From Croceivirga sp. (lineage in GTDB: Bacteria > Bacteroidota > Bacteroidia > Flavobacteriales > Flavobacteriaceae): a DNA stretch of 64,000 nucleotides. The translations under genes and the position numbers were made by a program. Position 1 is the stretch's first letter. Every line of letters starts with the position of its first letter. Positions 45,395-53,200 of this stretch are shown in pieces. The notes below the pieces were generated by a model. The model had not been told where the DNA came from, searched no databases, and saw only the letters and a list, made by a program, of their open reading frames with translations. The DNA lies in contig JANQKR010000013.1 of NCBI GenBank assembly GCA_028281025.1, forward strand, positions 496,001 to 560,000, written 5' to 3'.

Positions 45395-45472
45395 GGGATT
45401 TCCCAGTCGCTTTGCTCCTTCGAAAGGATGCTCGCAACGTCAAGGTCATTTTGAACGTATGTGGGAAATCCC
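45395..45472. repeat. Dispersed palindromic element
   Basis: GGGATTTCCCA at 45395-45405 and TGGGAAATCCC at 45462-45472 are perfect inverted arms of a 78-bp element. Its middle has TCATTTTGAACG, similar to the element at 16022-16118. The 328-base gap 45327-45654 also holds a hairpin (CTCGTC-AGA-GACGAG, 45540-45554) and the RHS-core fragment. Confidence 0.7.
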
Positions 45473-45568
45473 GATAACAACAAAGCCACGGCTCTCGCCC
45501 TGGCTTTTCTTTTATGCTTTTTGGTTACTCGATACGGCACTCGTCAGAGACGAGCGCTAGCAGGGGGG

Positions 45569-45635
45569 CCAAAGCCGATGGTCGAACTTTCGATATGGCC
45601 CTTACGCGTGAGGGCTAGGATGTTCCCCATCCTGT
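45569..45635 (-). pseudogene. Stray fragment of RHS core
   Basis: These 67 bases match 51738-51804 inside the large RHS gene with two mismatches, in the same orientation. They encode a piece of YD-repeat core (MGNILALTRKGHIESSTIGF) in the full gene. Nothing on either side continues the match, so it is a remnant of recombination, 20 bases past the stop of the TPR gene. A hairpin followed by CTAGCAGGGGGG borders its left side. Confidence 0.9.
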
Positions 45636-45654
45636 AATGCTCCATCGATCATCA

Positions 45655-46788
45655 TTACAATTCTCCGAAAAAGAACACAGTCTGATTTTTAAACCATTCG
45701 ATTTCATCGATGGAATAGTTAGCTTTAAATTGTTTAATCAAGTCCTTGTATGGACTCTTGTTAAATATATTAAGGATGATTTCATGACCATCGGTGACAT
45801 AGCTTTTGCCATTTACTGATTTGTTTCTTGCGATATGGTCAGCGGCCTTGTCAAATTGATTTGTAAGGAAGAAGAAATTTGTCAACTGGATATAGACATC
45901 AGATGCATCTGAGTATTCAAGAAGGCTTAAAAGTTTTTTTTCTGCTTCTTGAATATCTCCTTTATCATAAAGTAACCAGCCATAACCATTGATAGCATCA
46001 ATATTGGTCGTATCCAATGCCAAACTCTTTCCAAAGAGTTCTTCTGAACTATCAAAATCACCATAATACTCATGCATTAGTTTTGCAAGAGTGTAGTAAT
46101 TGTTGGTATTGGGCGAGTAAGAAATTGATTTATTTAAAACATCTTTCGCCCTGTCAAAATTTCTACAGTTTATGTGAGCAGCACCCAACAAATTCATTGC
46201 ATTTGAATCCTGATAACTAGCTGGAATACTCTCTAAAAGACCTATAATCTCCATACAATTTTCTCCTTCATCTAGCTGATAGCTCTTCTCAATTTTAGCT
46301 AAATTAAAGTTGCTATCAATCTTTAAAGCTTCTTCTAAATATCCAAAGGATCGGAAGTCAATAGACTCCTGATAAAAAAAATAAAGTTCCATTCTAAGCC
46401 ATTTGTTGATTTTTGACGTATCGAAATCAATTGCAGAATCAAAACCTTTTTTCGCTTCATCATGATTTCCGTTATAGTCATCAATCAGTGCCTCGTCCAT
46501 CAACATCAAACTACTTAAAAATCCATTGGACATATCTAAATCAAGGCCATCCATTATATTTGAGCCCTTATCAATAAAACCATTTTTGATTGAAAAATAT
46601 GCGTACATAAGTTTTAGATACTTCAACTCATCGCCAGTAGCTTTCTCTATTTTTTTTTCAAAATAAGAATCATCCACATCCGTATTATTTGTTAGGAATG
46701 ATTCATGTTTTCCGATAACAGACTCCATAGGTTGACCGTTTACTTTTTGAGCTAAAATTGCCACAATTAAAAAAATTTTTATGTACAA
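45655..46788 (-). CDS. Exported TPR-repeat protein, candidate immunity protein
   Basis: The 377-residue product has a signal peptide (IFLIVAILAQKVNGQ) and helix pairs of TPR type at about residues 200-345 (AMNLLGAAHINCRNFDRAKD, YYTLAKLMHEYYGDFDSSEE, AINGYGWLLYDKGDIQEAEK). It is AT-rich. It starts 7 bases after the end of an orphan toxin-tail fragment, the same spacing that joins the other toxin tails to small lipoprotein genes. Periplasmic immunity to a former RHS toxin is inferred from position; TPR proteins also have many other roles. Confidence 0.75.
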   Translation of the reverse strand: MYIKIFLIVAILAQKVNGQPMESVIGKHESFLTNNTDVDDSYFEKKIEKATGDELKYLKLMYAYFSIKNGFIDKGSNIMDGLDLDMSNGFLSSLMLMDEALIDDYNGNHDEAKKGFDSAIDFDTSKINKWLRMELYFFYQESIDFRSFGYLEEALKIDSNFNLAKIEKSYQLDEGENCMEIIGLLESIPASYQDSNAMNLLGAAHINCRNFDRAKDVLNKSISYSPNTNNYYTLAKLMHEYYGDFDSSEELFGKSLALDTTNIDAINGYGWLLYDKGDIQEAEKKLLSLLEYSDASDVYIQLTNFFFLTNQFDKAADHIARNKSVNGKSYVTDGHEIILNIFNKSPYKDLIKQFKANYSIDEIEWFKNQTVFFFGEL

Positions 46789-46795
46789 TGATTTT

Positions 46796-47251
46796 CTAAT
46801 TTTGATTTATCTGTGGAGTTGTTATAATCTTAATCTCTATTACTTCTGCTTGACCATTTTTTAATGCTTCTTCTGTAATTGTCTGTAGAGTCTCCAGTGG
46901 AGAAGGTCCTAAGGTTAATTTAGCAGACGCTAATGTATGTAGTTTCCCATCAGGTCCAAGTGCGATTTGACCTTCTTGTGCATCTAACTGTAATAATTGA
47001 GTAAGCGCATCTTGATACTCAGCCTCCAGCGCATAAAGCCCTTCAATAGTGGCATTAAAGGTTTCACCTAGTTTGCCCCCTGAAAGAGGTTGTCCATTAT
47101 CTGAATTAAATCCTGTATTCCCAAACTCCTCTGACTTGAAGGTTTCTTGTATATTTTCAAGAAGTTCAAGTGTTCTTATGGCGTGCCTTCCTTGCCCCGC
47201 TGCGGAGTAGCTTGGCTGCTCCGCCTTATTCGTATCAAAGCTTTTAAACAA
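46796..47251 (-). pseudogene. Orphan toxin C-terminal fragment
   Basis: An open frame of 151 codons whose first 20 or so lie in the spacer repeat, with no proper start of its own. The native part (about residues 22-151) is acidic and helical (FNATIEGLYALEAEYQDALT, then LTLGPSPLETLQTITEEALK) and ends PQINQN. It is directly followed by the TPR gene. I read it as the 3' end of a former RHS toxin domain displaced by recombination. I do not recognise the fold. Confidence 0.6.
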
Positions 47252-47374
47252 CTGTACCGTAGCAGTACAACCCTGTCCGCCTTTGGCGGATACTGTGGAG
47301 CGGGGTTTTACTCACTCATTACCGCCACCAGTCATAGACCTGTCTGCCAAAAGGGAGACTGGCGGTAGCGGGGG
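47194..47374. repeat. Spacer repeat C with hairpins
   Basis: Of these 181 bp, 143 (47232-47374) match spacer A (49473-49615) with three mismatches. It contains the hairpin CCGCC-TTT-GGCGG, the dyad GTAC-CGTAGCA-GTAC, and a long stem formed by ACCGCCACCAGTC and GACTGGCGGT. It ends GCGGTAGCGGGGG, like the RAYT-linked hairpin. Confidence 0.9.
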
Positions 47375-47376
47375 AA

Positions 47377-47913
47377 TTAAAAATTCTTATAAGAATAGCT
47401 AATCAAATACCATTTATTAGCATTTAACCCGAATTGATAGTTAACATCATAACCAGAATCTGCTATATATAATCTCCAGTTAGCTACAGATTTTTGGACC
47501 GATACCTCGCTTATAATATTTTCGTTCTTTTTATGATTTTTATCTTCCTCAAAATAAAATTCCCAGTCCTCCTTTGTCCAAACATAATTATCTCTGCTGG
47601 CTTCGGAGTCAGAATTAAATCCTTCAATTGGAAATTTGATTCTGCTATATCTAAAAGTAGAGTCCTCGACGAATTGTGATAAAAAAACATCAAAATCTTC
47701 TACTTTTTGAGGTTTTTTGTCTGCTCCTATATTCTTTGAAACAAAATTCGAGTCACTATTGTTGCTTACAATCCCGCTCTCTTTCTGACTAGGCACCACA
47801 TAACCAATAGAATCAAGGGTTGTTTCCTCCTTTGAAACTTCTTCCTTCTTTTCACTTTTACAGCTTACAAAAAGGACTAATAAAACAAATACTATTAAAT
47901 CTACTTTTATCAT
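47377..47913 (-). CDS. DUF4348-like lipoprotein, candidate immunity protein
   Basis: The 178-residue lipoprotein (FVSC, Cys18) resembles DUF4348: FDVFLSQFVEDSTFRYSRIK, then FPIEG, a Trp-rich acidic middle (YVWTKEDWEFYFEE) and NANKWYLISY at the end. A paralogue with the same pattern lies at 48906-49430. The signal peptide MIKVDLIVFVLL is similar to those of the neighbouring genes, while the mature parts vary. The stop lies three bases past spacer C. Its job is inferred to be protection of the periplasm or envelope from a toxin. Confidence 0.75.
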   Translation of the reverse strand: MIKVDLIVFVLLVLFVSCKSEKKEEVSKEETTLDSIGYVVPSQKESGIVSNNSDSNFVSKNIGADKKPQKVEDFDVFLSQFVEDSTFRYSRIKFPIEGFNSDSEASRDNYVWTKEDWEFYFEEDKNHKKNENIISEVSVQKSVANWRLYIADSGYDVNYQFGLNANKWYLISYSYKNF

Positions 47914-47933
47914 TTAATTTACAATCCACAACT

Positions 47934-48041
47934 CGCTACAAAGTAACTTGGCTGCTTCGCCCTATCATTATTAGAGCTTTTAAAACGGTAATAACGCAAC
48001 AGTATAACCCTGTCCGCCTTTGGCGGGTACTGCGGAGGGGG
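47934..48041. repeat. Spacer repeat B, partial
   Basis: This shorter, diverged copy keeps AAAGTAACTTGGCTGCTTCG and the hairpin CCGCC-TTT-GGCGG, then GTACTGCGGAGGGGG. It lacks the long terminal hairpin of copies A and C. It lies between two lipoprotein genes. Confidence 0.8.
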
Positions 48042-48049
48042 AAAAAGTT

Positions 48050-48697
48050 TTATTCCTCATAATCAAAAGCAATATTTATACATCTTACTTTTTTAGGGTC
48101 AATTAAATTAAATCTATCCTTTTCTAGATCTAGTTTCCAAGCTTTTAAAGTTTTATCTAGATATTCTTTGTCTTCATACTCTGAAAAAGCAAAAATCTGT
48201 TTAGCGTCTGCATCATCTATTTTTTCACATTCGATTAGATCTGTCAAAGCCTCATTGCTATTACTTATATAGTGAACGGTATCTAATAGTTTATACTTTG
48301 CCTCTTTCGATATAGAGTTTAATATTTCTTCTAAAACTAAAACATGTATATTAGAGTTCTTTAAATAAGTCAAACCCTTATTGCTTTGCTCAGAGTTTAT
48401 AGCAGAACTACTTATAATTTCGAAATCTTTAAACATCTTCAAATCAGTTAATTTTCGGTATTCGGTTTTACTTGACTTGTTTTGATTTTCTTTGTTTAAA
48501 TTAGATTTCACGGTGTCCTGATAGATTTTTTTATCTATGTCTTTATTAGGTTGTAAACTCTTCTGACTAATTTCTGTACTGTCTTTTACTGTAAAATCTT
48601 TACCAGTACTTTCCACAGGCTCTTGAAAGACTTTATTTTCTTTGCAGTTTACAAAAAGAACTAATAATAGGAGTACAGCTAAGTTTATTCTTATCAT
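48050..48697 (-). CDS. Small lipoprotein of unknown fold, candidate immunity protein
   Basis: The product of about 215 residues has a lipoprotein signal (LLLLVLFVNC) almost the same as those of its neighbours (MIRINLAVL). The mature part is acidic and lysine-rich, with a long unstructured linker and a helical C-terminal half (VLVLEEILNSISKEAKYKLL, ALTDLIECEKIDDADAKQIF) of no known family. The ATG at 48697 begins MIRIN; a longer frame adds 12 codons of unrelated sequence. It lies 15 bases after an orphan proline-rich toxin tail, the arrangement seen after the intact RHS toxin. Confidence 0.72.
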   Translation of the reverse strand: MIRINLAVLLLLVLFVNCKENKVFQEPVESTGKDFTVKDSTEISQKSLQPNKDIDKKIYQDTVKSNLNKENQNKSSKTEYRKLTDLKMFKDFEIISSSAINSEQSNKGLTYLKNSNIHVLVLEEILNSISKEAKYKLLDTVHYISNSNEALTDLIECEKIDDADAKQIFAFSEYEDKEYLDKTLKAWKLDLEKDRFNLIDPKKVRCINIAFDYEE

Positions 48698-48711
48698 ATC
48701 ATCTAAATTAT

Positions 48712-48909
48712 TTAAAATCCACAATCCACACAATCTGGTCTGGAGGGAAAGGGGGCGGGCGATGGATTCGGTGCTGGGTTCGGATTAGGAACAGGATTGG
48801 GTAAGGCCCCCGGTGTCAGCCCTGGTGTCGTAATAGGAACTATAGGCGCCGGATTTGGTGTCGGCACTGGAGCTAGCGTAGGCGGGATGGAAGATTCTTC
48901 TTTAATCAC
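48712..48909 (-). pseudogene. Orphan proline-rich toxin tail
   Basis: A 65-codon open frame rich in Pro, Asn and Ala (PTPNPAPIVPITTPG, PNPVPNPNPAPNPSPAPF) that ends PDCVDCGF. It could start at a GTG overlapping the stop of the preceding lipoprotein gene, but no normal start or signal exists. The proline-rich tail of the intact RHS toxin has the same character (PQPTLPVTPDPQKPVF). It probably is the last part of an older RHS toxin left behind; translation is uncertain. Confidence 0.55.
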
Positions 48910-49430
48910 ATGGATTCATCCAATATCTCCACTAGATACCAACAGTTATCTATTAATTTGAATATATGTGTGACCCTTATTCCATTATCGTATCCCAGCC
49001 ACTTATAATTTACTATACTGTCATAATATTCAATATCTATGGTATATTTATCATATAGATTGTTAATTGCGGTTTTGTCTTTTGAAAAATCAAAAAACAT
49101 AAATTCTTTTTTAGGAATGAGACTAATCTCAAAAGTATCTTTTTGAGTATCATAATCGTGAAAACGATTAACATACTTAAAAGGATACTTCGCCCTACTT
49201 TTTTGAAAAACACTGTCCTTGGCAAACCTTTTAAAGAAGTCATCAAAGGTCTGGTCACAATCTTTGGCCATTTCGGCAAAGATTTCAATATCTTCATTTG
49301 CCTCTACCTTTTTGTACGAGTTAGGCGGTTCAATGGCATTTGGAGAAGCCTCCTTGTTATGGGGTTCCTTTTTACAGGAAAACGCTGCTAACATTATCAA
49401 AACGACTACGGTCAATTTTATTCGTATCAT
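48906..49430 (-). CDS. DUF4348-like lipoprotein, candidate immunity protein, paralogue
   Basis: The 174-residue lipoprotein (AAFSC, Cys19) has the DUF4348-like pattern FDDFFKRFAKDSVFQKSRAK, then YPFKYVNRF, a YDNG turn and CWYLVEIL at the end. It is a paralogue of the gene at 47377-47913, sharing DSxFxxSRxKxP. The leader MIRIKLTVVVL resembles that of the other lipoproteins in the array. It follows spacer A. The presence of two relatives separated by other modules suggests repeated duplications in the array. Confidence 0.76.
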   Translation of the reverse strand: MIRIKLTVVVLIMLAAFSCKKEPHNKEASPNAIEPPNSYKKVEANEDIEIFAEMAKDCDQTFDDFFKRFAKDSVFQKSRAKYPFKYVNRFHDYDTQKDTFEISLIPKKEFMFFDFSKDKTAINNLYDKYTIDIEYYDSIVNYKWLGYDNGIRVTHIFKLIDNCWYLVEILDESM

Positions 49431-49442
49431 ATCTTTTGGTTT

Positions 49443-49620
49443 CCCCGCTGCAAAGTAACTTGGCTGCTTCGCGTATCAAAGCTTTTAAACAACTGTACCG
49501 TAGCAGTACAACCCTGTCCGCCTTTGGCGGATACTGTGGAGCGGGGTCTTACTTACTCATTACCGCCACCAGTCATAGACCTGTCTGCCAAAAGGTAGAC
49601 TGGCGGTAGCGGGGGGGGGG
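49443..49620. repeat. Spacer repeat A with hairpins
   Basis: A 178-bp copy of the spacer, nearly identical to spacer C over its last 143 bp (three mismatches) and ending in a run of G residues. It separates the presumed cognate immunity gene of the RHS toxin from the rest of the array. Confidence 0.9.
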
Positions 49621-49639
49621 TAGGCTCTATTGTGTCATT

Positions 49640-50257
49640 TTATTTTTCTTCACAAGATTCATCAAAAAAATCCTCTAGCATGTACCTGCTTCTTTCCGAC
49701 AAGTTGGAATAAATATCACAAAACTTGGATTTATGCCTTTCAATTATAGTAGGGATATATATAAAAAAGCTCTCCGCATACTCCCCATCAACAAATTCAG
49801 CCAGGTTCATATAAAGATAAAGACAGTTCCCTCTATCTTCTAGCGCACTTTTTTTCATCGCATCGTTTATTGCCCAGTATAAGTTTATATTGCTTTCGGG
49901 ATATTCTTCTGGTGCACTTAACATATAAAAATGCAAAAATTCATCTTCATTCACGGGAATTATTCCTTCAAATAAATTTGGAGGTAGATGTCCCCTTTTG
50001 GAAAAGAGATTTTCAAATATCTTTATGTTTTCAATATAATCATCCAAAACCCTATCTTTTTCAAGTGCCACTTTTAAAGAATCCCCTTTGTCCAATTTGA
50101 CAATCTTTTGGGATTGTTCAGCACTGTCATGAACTTTTAAGGTAGTATACGCAGTGTCTTTTGATTGGTTGGTCAAATTGACATCTTTCTTGCCGTTGCT
50201 GACACAACTTAAAACGATAATTGTAAAACCTGTTGTAAAAACGAATATCTTATTCAT
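49640..50257 (-). CDS. Lipoprotein, likely cognate immunity protein of the RHS toxin
   Basis: This 205-residue lipoprotein (FTTGFTIIVLSC, Cys18) starts 15 bases after the stop of the RHS toxin gene, the usual place for an immunity gene. The mature part is acidic, with helical sections (EEYPESNINLYWAINDAMKK, DIYSNLSERSRYMLEDFF) and no known domain. A periplasm-facing lipoprotein suits a toxin that attacks peptidoglycan cross-links. Its codon use is much more AT-rich than that of the toxin gene. The assignment rests on position and topology. Confidence 0.78.
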   Translation of the reverse strand: MNKIFVFTTGFTIIVLSCVSNGKKDVNLTNQSKDTAYTTLKVHDSAEQSQKIVKLDKGDSLKVALEKDRVLDDYIENIKIFENLFSKRGHLPPNLFEGIIPVNEDEFLHFYMLSAPEEYPESNINLYWAINDAMKKSALEDRGNCLYLYMNLAEFVDGEYAESFFIYIPTIIERHKSKFCDIYSNLSERSRYMLEDFFDESCEEK

Positions 50258-50272
50258 AATATAAATTATTAA

Positions 50273-53200
50273 TTAACCTCTTGGCCTAGGCGGAGGTGGT
50301 GTAAACACGGGTTTTTGCGGGTCGGGCGTGACTGGTAGTGTCGGTTGCGGTATTATTTCTGGCACATCGGCACTAGGTGGTTGCACGGGTATTGGCGTTA
50401 TTGGCTTAGGATTTATAATCAAAGGGGTGTTGTTCGTAATCGAACCTGTTTCCGTTTCAACTATGGAGATGTTCCATGGGCCAAATTTTTCAATTGCGTC
50501 AGCGATACCAATGAAAAAATCAGGTTCACACCTTATACACCCCTTGGTCTTTCTTTGGTAAAAATCTTTGAATTGTCTCCCTGCATGGAAGCCCATTCCT
50601 GTTCTCAAAATACCGTTATTATCCCTAAAAGGGTATGCACGATATATTCCATGCCCCCCATATGCCCCATTTCTACTGTCAACGGGCATATTTTGTCTAC
50701 CCCTACTAGCACTATAAGTTGCGGGAATGGATGGTTCAACTTCTGAATGTGTATGGGGTTTAAAACGATCAAACATTCTAAAAATCCCATCTGGCCAAAT
50801 TCCCTTTGATTTCAAAACAACCAAATTATGGGCATCGTATGTTCCTAACAAAATATCATCGGTAAAATCGAATGGGGTATCATTATCCTCGTAGATATAA
50901 ACTTTGTTTTCACTACGTCTGAAAATCACAATAGGGTTTTTAAGCCCTTTAGGTGTGTTGCCATCCGTATCCGTATAGTACAAAGGACTGTTGAATGCAT
51001 AATTGAACGTGCCTTGGTCATACATTAACTCAGAAAGCGGATCGATACTTCCCCACCTCCCAATATCGGGCATATAGTTCCTTGCCCCAAAATCATAGGT
51101 GTTGAGGTCATGCCCCTCATCAAACTCCTTGCCCCCAAACTTCCACTTCTGCGCCACATCATTGCCCAAAGCGGTGTCCCCTCCATAGTTATAGCCCTTA
51201 TGCTTCAAGCCAAAAGGATAATAATTGTTCTCCTCAATGATCGTTGGCGTACCCGGGTTACTTGGATCATCCGTATAGGACAGCCGTATGTTGCCCAAAT
51301 GATCTTTGTATTGATAAACGTATCGATACCCGTTGTTCTCTAAGCTTACATAGCCTTCGGGATGGCTAAAGAATTGCAACGCCCCGTTTTCATAAACGTA
51401 GTTGCCCGCATAATCGGTCGTGGTCGAAACACCGTTTTCGTAGGTCATTTTCTTTAGTTTCGTTCCAAGGGCATCGTAAATATAGCTGATCTTTTTGTTA
51501 GTATTGTTGTCAAATGTTACCTCCGTGGGCAGATTGAGGTGGTTATAGCTTATCCCGTCCACAGTGGCCGTCCCTATGCCCTTGTTCAGGTCTCGCACCA
51601 TGTTCCCGTTGGCATCGTACCAATAGTCCTGGTTGTCCGTTGTGCTGTCGGTAAAGCCATAGGTGTCGTTCCCATTGTCCAGTACCTTGGTGAGCTTGTT
51701 GCCACTGTCATAGGTATAGACCAGGTCGTCCATGGTACCAAAGCCGATGGTCGAACTTTCGATATGGCCCTTACGCGTGAGGGCCAGGATGTTCCCCATC
51801 TTGTCATAGGAGATGCCCGTTACATCGTAGTTGGCCGTGTTGTCATGGGCATAGGTGATCCGGTTCAGCGCATCATAGCCGAACGAGTACCTTTCACTTA
51901 CAGGGTGACCACTTTCATATGTACTGGCCGTCTTCCATATGATCTGGGAGATGTTCCCGTTAAAAAGTGCAGTGGGGTTCTCCTCCACCCCAAAATTCTG
52001 GGGGTCGTTGTAGGCAATCTTGAGCCCGAACAGATTCCCGCCCGTTGCAGCGCCGTTGTTTATGGTGGTCATCCACCCCCTAACATTATAGGTATACTTC
52101 ACGTCCTGCAGGCCCCCGCCTACCTTTTTGCTTACCAGTTGGCCCAGGTCATCGTAGCCGTTCTCCACAATGGTCTCGGTATGCGAGCCTATGGTCTGCT
52201 GCTGTTTGACCAAGCGGCCCCTATGGTCATAGCTAAAATCATCGGTGGTGACCAGGGCATCATTGGTTCCCCTGGTATGGGAGGCCCTGGTTTGTACCAC
52301 CTTGCCCCCAAAGTCCAGTTGGGTCTCCACCACATCGGTGGTCTCCAGATACGTATTCTTGGTGGCGGTATAGATGCGCCTGCCCTTGACATCGTAACCG
52401 GTAAGGGTCGTGATCCAATCGGCCTGCCCCGTGGTTGCCGAAGGGTCCAGCACCCGTACCTTGCTTACCGTGGCCAGGCCCTGGGTAGTGGTGGCCGTGG
52501 TCTGGCCCTGTACTGTGGTGGGCACGGTAAGGCCATCGGTATCCGCATAACCGTCGTAATAGTTTACCGTATGGATTTCCATGGAAAGTGTATTGGGGTA
52601 GGCACTATTGGAATACAGTACCTTTTCGTCTGCCAGGGTAGGGGAGCTTGTCTGGCGGGATTCGTACTGGGCAGTGGCATTGTTTGCTGCTGTTTGCAGG
52701 CTGACCCGATTACTGGTGCTACTTACCATTCCGGTATAGGCCACCCTTCCAAAGGCATCGTACTTGGTAAACAGCCATTTGCCCTGTACCCTTAGGTTGG
52801 GATCCCGGGTCAGGATAGGTTGGTCCAGTTGGTTATACACAATCTCTTCCCAGGTACTTGCCGTACCCTTACCGGGCAGTTTCTTTTCCACCAGGCGGTT
52901 GCGGTGGTCGTATTTGTACTGGTAGCACAGTTCGCTGAGCTCCGTGGCACTCACCCCATCACTGGTTACCACCTTGGGCGGAAGGGTATAGGTAAGGTTT
53001 CCAAAATCGTCGTACACATAGTAGGTGTCGTGGGCCGTTTCGGTGCTCCCGACCAGGGCATAGGTGCGCTTTAAGATTACGCGGCCCTGTTTGTCGGTAA
53101 ACTCCTCCGTGCTGTGCAGTTTTGAGTTCGAAGCATGGTTTTCATCATAGGTGACGGTCTTGTACAGTTCTCCTTTCGCATAGTAGCCGTTTGCCACCAA

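Noticed and set aside
45316-45540. 74-codon minus-strand open frame
   Set aside because: Most of it lies in the dispersed palindrome at 45395-45472 and it has no recognisable domain.
47194-49620. Integron attC sites between cassettes
   Set aside because: The spacers have hairpins, but no RYYYAAC/GTTRRRY core pair was seen and no tyrosine integrase is present in the window.
51539-52795. 418-codon open frame antisense to the RHS toxin gene
   Set aside because: G/C-rich repetitive YD coding produces long reverse frames; the product is low-complexity with no motif.
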